From MGOM01 sp035693825 (GTDB lineage Bacteria; Chloroflexota; Anaerolineae; Anaerolineales; E44-bin32), in NCBI GenBank assembly GCA_035693825.1, contig DASSGB010000254.1:1-10939 (forward strand): a DNA stretch of 10,939 nt. Direction: 5' to 3'. Of this stretch, positions 6,059-10,939 are shown one piece after another (within the stretch, counting starts at the first letter, position 1; every line of letters starts with the position of its first letter). The notes under the pieces were generated by a model. It made no database searches and was not told where the DNA came from. It saw only the letters and a program-made list of their open reading frames with translations. Position numbers and translations under genes: made by a program.

Positions 6059-7681
6059 TCACGCCCGCCGGGCATGCTGTCCCCAGTCGACAGGGGCACC
6101 GGCCATCACGTCCAAGGCCTCCCGATAGGCCTCGGCGCCCCCCGCCTGGGCCAGAGCTTCGAGTGGGCTTGCCTCCATATCCTTCCAGAAGTGGAGCAGG
6201 TGCCACGGGAACGGGAACGGATACTCGAAGAAGAAACGATGCGCGTACCGCCAGGCCAGGTCGATCTGGTCGGCACGCAGGCGACGGCCGGCAGGTTCAT
6301 CCAATCGCCGGGTCAGCGTCGCCACATAGTCTGCGAAAGTCTCCGGGTCGTCGGTGAAACCTTTGCTGCGATAGTGAGTCCGGCCGGCGGTGATGACCGG
6401 CACGCCGTGCATCGCCATCTCCAACCCGGCGGTGGAGGTGTACACCAGGCCCAGGTGGGCGGTCTCGATCAGATCGTAGGTGTTGACCTTGGATTCCGGC
6501 GGGATGAGTCGGACGTGCGGGGGAACGTCGGGCAGCGTGTCCCGGACCACCTGCTCGGAGGTCATCCCGGCACCAAGGAGCTCGCCCGGGTGAACGCGCA
6601 CGATGGTCTGGACGTCGCTGCGGTTCGCCAGAAGCTGAAGCGTGCGGCTCAGCCAGTCCGCCATACCTTCGGTGAAGATCTGACGGTTGAGCGCCAGGCT
6701 GTCGCCCACCACATTCGTCGCCAGGAGGACGACGGGGCGCGACGCATCCAGGCCCAGCGCCTGGCGCAGGCCTTGGCTTCCCTGACGCTGGCCGCGCTGC
6801 CACAGCCGTGCGAACTGCTGGTACTCGACGCCGCGCTGCCGCGCCCGAACCAGGTCTTCGATCCGGCGGTGTTCATCGGGCGTGAGAGGAATGTCGCCTC
6901 GCGCCTCCCAGAGTTCCGCCGTCTCGAGCCTCATCGCCTCGCCGTTGCGGCAGATCCATACCCGCTCGCGCTGCTCGCCGAATTCGTACGTCACGGTCGT
7001 CAATCCCCGGTAGCGGGCGGCGTGATACACCGCGCCGAATTCGAGGATGCTGCCGTTGGGAATGACGACGGAGTCGTACCTCGAGGTCCTGAAGAGGCGC
7101 AAGGCATTGGCAGCCGCAGCGTGGTTGCGAGCCCGTCGAAGGGCCCACAGCCGGCCGGCCTGGCCGTCGCGTTCCACGTCCGGCGCCTCTCTCTGCAGCG
7201 TGTACTCGACGTCGGTGAACGACAATCGCGCGATGAGCCGGGCCAATTCCTCCGGGAGCGGCTCCGTCGAAGGTCGAGACAGGTCGATGATCGTCCGTCC
7301 GGTGGTTCGGAGGAGAGAACGCAGGTAGGCCCTCTGACGACTGGCATCGAAAGGATCGACCGGCACCGTCCACCGTCGGTAAGGAAGGAAGGCGAGGTCC
7401 ACCTCAACACCCCGAGAGGCGAGCAACAATCCCAGGGCGACCGAGAATTCAAGCCACCAGGGGAGAAACCCCAGCACGAGCACGCGCCGTGCGCGGTCCG
7501 AGTGGCTGTCCGGACGGGCACGATCGACGGCGCTGGTCCAGGAGCCAAGGGCGGCCTCGAGGCGCGGCAGGGCGTAGCCGTTGGACGGCGGCCTGCCGCG
7601 CGCGAACCATGCCTGGTAGGCATCCGCGGCCCAGGGCACTTGCCCCGCCACCTCTTTGACGCGCGCTCGCCAGGCGACCAT
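6059..7681 (-). CDS. Capsule polysaccharide biosynthesis protein, KpsC/KpsS-like GT-B glycosyltransferase
   Basis: 540 aa, complete, probably cytoplasmic or peripheral to the inner membrane. The N-terminal half has a Rossmann-like strand RRVLVLGFLPWWLEFSVALG (residues 65-84), and VVIPNGSILEFGAVYHAA (205-222) followed by VTYEFGEQRERVW (230-242). The C-terminal half carries the signatures of the capsule-synthesis/CDP-glycerol-transferase-like superfamily: VVLLATN (317-323), TIVRVHPGE (359-367), LGLVYTSTAGLEMAMHGVPVITAG (410-433, the E421 region) and RTHYRSKGFT (434-443). In KpsC and KpsS these surround the CMP-Kdo site and build the Kdo linker of ABC-exported capsules. That fits the adjacent Wzm/Wzt exporter. 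It is a single module, unlike double-domain KpsC. The ATG at 7681 lies 2 bases after the Wzt stop with GAGAGGCGGA just upstream. In-frame upstream sequence to 7930 is antisense-quality and was excluded. The donor could be CMP-Kdo, another CMP-acid sugar, or something else. Confidence 0.7.
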   Translation of the reverse strand: MVAWRARVKEVAGQVPWAADAYQAWFARGRPPSNGYALPRLEAALGSWTSAVDRARPDSHSDRARRVLVLGFLPWWLEFSVALGLLLASRGVEVDLAFLPYRRWTVPVDPFDASRQRAYLRSLLRTTGRTIIDLSRPSTEPLPEELARLIARLSFTDVEYTLQREAPDVERDGQAGRLWALRRARNHAAAANALRLFRTSRYDSVVIPNGSILEFGAVYHAARYRGLTTVTYEFGEQRERVWICRNGEAMRLETAELWEARGDIPLTPDEHRRIEDLVRARQRGVEYQQFARLWQRGQRQGSQGLRQALGLDASRPVVLLATNVVGDSLALNRQIFTEGMADWLSRTLQLLANRSDVQTIVRVHPGELLGAGMTSEQVVRDTLPDVPPHVRLIPPESKVNTYDLIETAHLGLVYTSTAGLEMAMHGVPVITAGRTHYRSKGFTDDPETFADYVATLTRRLDEPAGRRLRADQIDLAWRYAHRFFFEYPFPFPWHLLHFWKDMEASPLEALAQAGGAEAYREALDVMAGAPVDWGQHARRA

Positions 7682-7683
7682 CG

Positions 7684-8946
7684 TCAATCCGCCTCTCGCA
7701 CGATGTCCCACTCGAGCGCCGGCCGAAGCGGACCGCCGCGCGGTTCGGGCCAATGACTTCCAGGCGCGCCGGTTGCGTCCACCGTCAGCGTGAGGGCGCG
7801 CTCGTCGGTGAAGAAGGAACGAATGCGAAACGCGCTGGCATTCACGCCCACCACGAATGTGCCCGCACCCAGCAGGTTCGCCGGCACCCGGCAGCGGCTG
7901 ACGAAACGGCCGGCCGGACGCGAGGTCCATTGCTCGAATCGGGCCGGGTCATCCGTGTCGAAGGAAGTGAACAAAGGCTCGCCGCGACTCGTCGACAGAT
8001 ACAGGCCGACGCGCAGCCCGGTCAGCTCTCGACTCAAGAGGTACTCGAACTCGACGGTGAACGGCTCCACGGAGGCGACGCGTTCGGCGATGCGCCCGCG
8101 GGGATCGAGCACGCGCAGGGCGACGGGCCGGAAGGGACTGTCCACCGGGACACTGTCCGCGCCCCAGCGGCGTTCGCCGGCGGCGACGTCACCGGCGGTC
8201 ATGTAGTAATCGACGGCCTCCGGCGTCGGCGCCTCCATGGCGATTCGTCCGCGCTCGAGGACCAGGCAGCGCTCGGTCAGCCGCAGGATGGCCGACATGT
8301 TGTGGCTCACAAAGAGGACCGTCCGCCCCTCCCTGGCCACATTGCTCATCTTGCCCAGACATTTCCTCTGAAACTCGGCGTCGCCGACCGCCAGGACTTC
8401 GTCCACGATCAGAATTTCGGGCTCGAGGTGGGCCGCGACGGCGAATGCCAGGCGCAGGTACATGCCGCTCGAGTAGCGTTTGACCGGGGTATCGACGAAA
8501 CGTTCGACTTCGGAGAATTCGACGATCTCGTCGAACTTGCGGTCGATCTCGGCGCGTTTCATCCCCAGGATGGCGCCGTTGAGGTAGACGTTTTCGCGGC
8601 CGGTGAGCTCCGGGTGAAATCCGGTGCCGACTTCGAGCAGCGATCCGACGCGCCCGTCGATACGAGCCTGACCTTCGGTCGGCTCCGTCACGCGCGCCAG
8701 CAGCTTCAGGAGGGTGCTCTTCCCGGCCCCATTGCGCCCGATGATGCCCAGCACCTGCCCCCTCCCGACGTCGAAGGTCACATGGCGCACGGCCCAGATC
8801 GTTTCGCCCGACTCGGTGGGCTTCCTCCGGCCCGCGCTCGCCAGGGCCGCGGCAATGGCATCCCGCAACGTGTCATAGCCTCCCGGCCGGCTGCCGATCC
8901 GGTAGCGCTTGCCGATCGATTCGACTCGAATGACGACGTCGCTCAT
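7684..8946 (-). CDS. wzt: Polysaccharide ABC transporter ATP-binding protein (Wzt type) with C-terminal glycan-binding domain
   Basis: 420 aa. It hydrolyses ATP to drive export of a finished glycan through the Wzm-type permease encoded just upstream. Nucleotide-binding domain, about residues 5-250: Walker A GRNGAGKST (70-78), VGTGFHPELTGRENV (106-120), the variant ABC signature YSSGM (158-162), Walker B ILIVDE (178-183), the D-loop region VLAVGD, and the switch histidine in SHN (H215). YSSGM replacing LSGGQ is normal for this family. Residues about 270-417 form a beta-rich Wzt_C-type domain (VEFEYLLSRELTGLRVGLYL, GTFVVGVNASAF, LTLTVD), which in characterised O-antigen systems recognises the capped non-reducing end. 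The start at 8946 is chosen because MSDVVIRVESIGKRY begins the fold and sits 2 bases after the permease stop. Upstream in-frame codons to 9189 only overlap the permease gene. Confidence 0.93.
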   Translation of the reverse strand: MSDVVIRVESIGKRYRIGSRPGGYDTLRDAIAAALASAGRRKPTESGETIWAVRHVTFDVGRGQVLGIIGRNGAGKSTLLKLLARVTEPTEGQARIDGRVGSLLEVGTGFHPELTGRENVYLNGAILGMKRAEIDRKFDEIVEFSEVERFVDTPVKRYSSGMYLRLAFAVAAHLEPEILIVDEVLAVGDAEFQRKCLGKMSNVAREGRTVLFVSHNMSAILRLTERCLVLERGRIAMEAPTPEAVDYYMTAGDVAAGERRWGADSVPVDSPFRPVALRVLDPRGRIAERVASVEPFTVEFEYLLSRELTGLRVGLYLSTSRGEPLFTSFDTDDPARFEQWTSRPAGRFVSRCRVPANLLGAGTFVVGVNASAFRIRSFFTDERALTLTVDATGAPGSHWPEPRGGPLRPALEWDIVREAD

Positions 8947-8948
8947 GG

Positions 8949-9812
8949 TCAGACGATATCCGCGAAGTGACGTTCCATCCGTCGGAAGACGAAGATCCCT
9001 GAGATGAGCAAAACCAGGCCCATTCCCAGGGATGCGAACAGCATCCCGGCTGACGGAGCGCCGGCGCCGACGATCGCCCAGCGAAATCCCTGCACCACGC
9101 CGGCCATCGGGTTGAGGCCATACACAATGCGACTGAATCCTTCCGGGATCAGCGTGGCCGGATACACCACCGGCGAGGCGTACATCCACGCCTGCACCAG
9201 GAAGGGCGTGACGTAGCCCACGTCGCGATAGGAGACGTTGAGCGCCGCCAGCCAGAAACCGACTCCCAGGGAGGCGATCAGAGCCAGTCCGAGGAAGACC
9301 GGGATCAGCCAGGCGGCGGAGGTGAGTCGAATCCCGTAGAAAGCCACCATGCCCAGCAGGACAACGAACGACAAGGCGAAATCGACCAGCCCGGAGACGA
9401 CCAGCGCCAGAGGAATGGACATGCGCGGGAAATACACCTTGGTGATCAGATTGCTGCTGGCGACCAGGCTGTTACCCGCTTTGGTCACCCCGTCCTGAAA
9501 CAGGACCCACGGCAGCAGCCCGGAGAAGTAGAAGACGGGCGGCGCGATGCCGTCGGTCTCGAGCTGGGCCAGCCCGGCGAAAATGACGGTGAAGACCACC
9601 ATGCTCAGGAACGGTTTCAGAATCGCCCAGGCTGCGCCCAGCAGAGTCTGCTTGTAGCGGACCTTGACGTCGCGCCAGATGAGAAAGTAGATCAGCTCCC
9701 GGTAGCGCCAGAGCTCCTTGAGGTCGGCGAAGCCCCAGCCTCGCGACGGCCGGATCCACACCGATACCTCGGAACGCGGTCTGTCCACGGCCAGCTCCGC
9801 CGCCGGGCTCAT
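8949..9812 (-). CDS. wzm: Polysaccharide ABC-2 transporter permease (Wzm type)
   Basis: 287 aa inner-membrane permease that forms the channel for an undecaprenyl- or lipid-linked glycan. The cytosolic N-terminus leads into the family hallmark IWRDVKVRYKQTLLGAAW (residues 45-62). About six hydrophobic segments follow, near 60-82, 92-108, 132-158, 166-190, 200-220 and 254-276. NVSYRDVGYVTPFLVQAW (192-209), ASPVVYP (212-218) and LNPMAGVVQGFR (233-244) are typical of ABC-2 O-antigen/teichoic-acid permeases. The C-terminus ERHFADIV (280-287) is also typical of the family. The ATG at 9812 gives an ATGA overlap with the upstream epimerase stop and the expected length. A start at 9851 is also open but would overlap that gene by 43 bases and is not needed. 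It is followed 2 bases later by the partner ATPase. The substrate cannot be read from sequence. Confidence 0.93.
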   Translation of the reverse strand: MSPAAELAVDRPRSEVSVWIRPSRGWGFADLKELWRYRELIYFLIWRDVKVRYKQTLLGAAWAILKPFLSMVVFTVIFAGLAQLETDGIAPPVFYFSGLLPWVLFQDGVTKAGNSLVASSNLITKVYFPRMSIPLALVVSGLVDFALSFVVLLGMVAFYGIRLTSAAWLIPVFLGLALIASLGVGFWLAALNVSYRDVGYVTPFLVQAWMYASPVVYPATLIPEGFSRIVYGLNPMAGVVQGFRWAIVGAGAPSAGMLFASLGMGLVLLISGIFVFRRMERHFADIV

Positions 9813-10786
9813 GCCTTTGGCGCGGCCTCCACCTGGGTCCGCCGATACCACTCGACCGTCCTGCGAAGCCCATCGTCCAACGACGTGCGGGCTGCGAAGC
9901 CGAAGCGCTCACGGGCGCGGGAGGTGTCGAGGGCCCGCCGCGGCTGGCCGTTGGGCTTGGTCGTATCCCACACGATTCGCCCTTCGAAGCCCACCAGCCG
10001 GGCGATCTTGTCCGCCAGATCGCGAATCGAGATCTCCTGGCCCGATCCCAGATTGACCGGCTCGGGATCGTTGTAGCGCTCGGCGGCGAGGAGAATCCCC
10101 TCGGCGGCGTCTTCGGCAAAGAGGAACTCACGCGTCGGGCTGCCGTCGCCCCACACGACCACCGCATCCGCACCGGCCATCTGCGCCTCGTGGAATTTGC
10201 GGATCAGGGCCGGAATGACGTGGGAGGATTCGAGGTCGAAGTTATCCCGCGGTCCGTAGAGGTTCACCGGAACGAGGTAGATCGCATTGAAACCGTATTG
10301 AGCGCGATAGGCCTGCGCCTGAACCAGGAGCATCTTCTTCGCCAGGCCGTAGGGCGCATTGGTCTCTTCGGGATAGCCGCTCCACAGATCGTCCTCGCGG
10401 AACGGCACCGGAGTGAACTTCGGATAGGCGCACACCGTGCCGATGGCCACGAACTTCTCGACGCCGGCCTTCCACGACTCATGCTGCATCTGCACGCCCA
10501 TGACCAGGTTGTCGTAGAAGAACTCGGCCGGGTGGGCCCGGTTGGCGCCGATGCCGCCGACGTTGGCCGCCAGGTGAATGACGATGTCCGCTCGGGCCTC
10601 CGCCAGGAGGCGCCGGGCCGATCCCGGTTCGACCAGATTGAATTCCCTGGAGCTCGGAGCGACCACCTGAAGCGCGCCCCGCGCGCGCAGGCCGTCGAGG
10701 ACGTACGATCCAAGAAAGCCGGTGCCGCCGGTCACGCATATCCGCCGGGACGTCCAAAACGAGTCGGATGCCGGGTAACTGCTCAA
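9809..10786 (-). CDS. fcl: GDP-L-fucose synthase-type NAD(P)-dependent epimerase/reductase
   Basis: 325 aa, cytoplasmic extended SDR. Fcl/WcaG converts GDP-4-keto-6-deoxymannose to GDP-L-fucose by 3,5-epimerisation and 4-reduction. The cofactor loop CVTGGTGFLGSY is at residues 17-28, HLAANVGGIGANRAHPAEFF at 71-90, GTVCAYPK at 116-123 (C119 matches the conserved catalytic Cys), APYGLAKKM at 144-152 (Y146, K150), NLYGPRDNFD at 175-184, SSHVIPALIRKF at 187-198 (H189 matches the second catalytic acid/base), and GSPTREFLF at 215-223. Where E. coli has GSSC, this protein has GTVC, so the usual Ser is replaced by Thr/Val, which also occurs in related epimerases. The start is TTG at 10786 with GGAGGT 5 bases upstream. 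No GDP-mannose 4,6-dehydratase (gmd) is in the window, so the exact GDP-sugar product is inferred. It may lie to the right. Confidence 0.87.
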   Translation of the reverse strand: MSSYPASDSFWTSRRICVTGGTGFLGSYVLDGLRARGALQVVAPSSREFNLVEPGSARRLLAEARADIVIHLAANVGGIGANRAHPAEFFYDNLVMGVQMQHESWKAGVEKFVAIGTVCAYPKFTPVPFREDDLWSGYPEETNAPYGLAKKMLLVQAQAYRAQYGFNAIYLVPVNLYGPRDNFDLESSHVIPALIRKFHEAQMAGADAVVVWGDGSPTREFLFAEDAAEGILLAAERYNDPEPVNLGSGQEISIRDLADKIARLVGFEGRIVWDTTKPNGQPRRALDTSRARERFGFAARTSLDDGLRRTVEWYRRTQVEAAPKA

Positions 10787-10791
10787 GACCT

Positions 10792-10797
10792 ACCTCC
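10792..10797 (-). promoter_or_regulatory. Shine-Dalgarno GGAGGT for the fucose-synthase-type gene
   Basis: On the minus strand GGAGGT sits 5 bases before a TTG codon at 10786. It is a full anti-16S match and the strongest ribosome site seen in the window. It decides in favour of the non-ATG start, since no ATG or GTG lies near it. It falls in the 22-base gap after the stop of the preceding gene. Confidence 0.8.
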
Positions 10798-10808
10798 GCG
10801 TGGCCCTC

Positions 10809-10939
10809 TCATCGGCGGTTACGATCCTTTGCGTCCGCAGGCTCGTGAAGGTGAATCTTGTTGCCTTCGACGCTCAACACTGCGGTGTGATCGTCGGACC
10901 GGTCTTCGATGATGCGAACGCCCATCTCGAGCGCGGTCA
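10809..10939 (-). CDS. C-terminal fragment of an unrecognised protein (runs in from right edge)
   Basis: The last 42 or so codons of a gene whose 5' part lies beyond position 10939. The frame ends at a TGA (10811-10809). Readable sequence includes ALEMGVRIIEDRSDDHTA, then VLSVEGNKIHLHEPADAK, and it ends in DRNRR. The other two frames on this strand hit stops or read as Arg/Ser-rich noise. The fragment alternates hydrophobic and charged residues like a beta-sheet edge, and I do not recognise the family. It ends 22 bases before the epimerase start and is probably the preceding operon member. An internal ATG at 10925 could in principle start a 38-aa protein, but it has no convincing ribosome site. 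Confidence 0.45.
   Translation of the reverse strand, partial: TALEMGVRIIEDRSDDHTAVLSVEGNKIHLHEPADAKDRNRR

Noticed and set aside
6074..7756. Long plus-strand open frame (about 560 codons) opposite the KpsC/S-like gene
   Set aside because: It mirrors the minus-strand gene codon for codon in GC-rich DNA, its composition is Arg/Gly/Pro/His/Gln-rich and it has no recognisable domain. The minus strand carries clear glycosyltransferase motifs.
7682..7930. 83-codon N-terminal extension of the KpsC/S-like frame
   Set aside because: It overlaps the Wzt C-terminal domain and is compositionally random. The ATG at 7681 has a ribosome site and operon-like spacing.
8461..8475. Degenerate ABC signature (YSSGM instead of LSGGQ) in the Wzt protein
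   Set aside because: This form is usual for Wzt/TagH-type polysaccharide ATPases and is not a defect.
7753..8970. Plus-strand open frame (about 405 codons) opposite wzt
   Set aside because: It is antisense to Walker A, the signature motif and Walker B of a clear ABC ATPase, with no family features of its own.
8947..9189. 81-codon N-terminal extension of the Wzt frame
   Set aside because: It overlaps the permease coding region and reads as low-complexity Arg/Gly noise. The ATG at 8946 starts the known fold.

Overview
This window is the inside of one long surface-polysaccharide operon. Every credible gene lies on the minus strand, so transcription runs from the right edge (position 10939) to the left edge (position 1). 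The DNA is GC-rich with strongly GC-biased third codon positions. That is why large spurious open frames appear on the plus strand. Nothing in the window fixes the phylum. A GC-rich bacterium that exports a glycan through an ABC-2 transporter (LPS O-antigen or capsule type, hence probably diderm) is the most that can be said.

Layout in transcription order. (1) The tail of an unrecognised gene (10939-10809). (2) A GDP-L-fucose synthase-type epimerase/reductase (10786-9809, TTG start with a perfect Shine-Dalgarno). (3) The export machine: an ABC-2 permease of the Wzm type (9812-8949) and a Wzt-type ATPase with a C-terminal carbohydrate-binding domain (8946-7684). (4) A KpsC/KpsS-like capsule glycosyltransferase (7681-6059) and a SAM-dependent methyltransferase (6045-5167). 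(5) A nonulosonic-acid (sialic-acid-like) module: PseB-type UDP-GlcNAc 4,6-dehydratase (5166-4153), an RmlD-like SDR (4156-3236), a small unannotated 38-codon frame (3239-3123), a NeuB/PseI-family synthase (3126-2053), a GT4 glycosyltransferase (2056-935) and an SpsF-type cytidylyltransferase (945-184). (6) The start of a further glycosyltransferase-like gene running off the left edge (167-1).

The genes are packed with 4-base ATGA/GTGA overlaps or gaps of 0 to 22 bases, so translational coupling along one transcript is likely. No promoter, terminator, RNA gene, mobile element, CRISPR array or long repeat was seen. There is no non-coding stretch longer than about 25 bases once the 38-codon frame is counted.

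Proposed joint role (inference): the enzymes make nucleotide-activated sugars (a GDP-6-deoxyhexose and a CMP-nonulosonate-like sugar), the glycosyltransferases assemble a glycan on the cytoplasmic face, the methyltransferase may decorate or cap it, and Wzm/Wzt export it. The two points most worth a second look are the overlooked 38-codon gene joined by ATGA overlaps at both ends between the SDR and the NeuB-family gene, and the use of an RmlD-like reductase where canonical pseudaminate clusters carry the PseC aminotransferase. The second point hints at a nonulosonic acid with a non-standard substituent.
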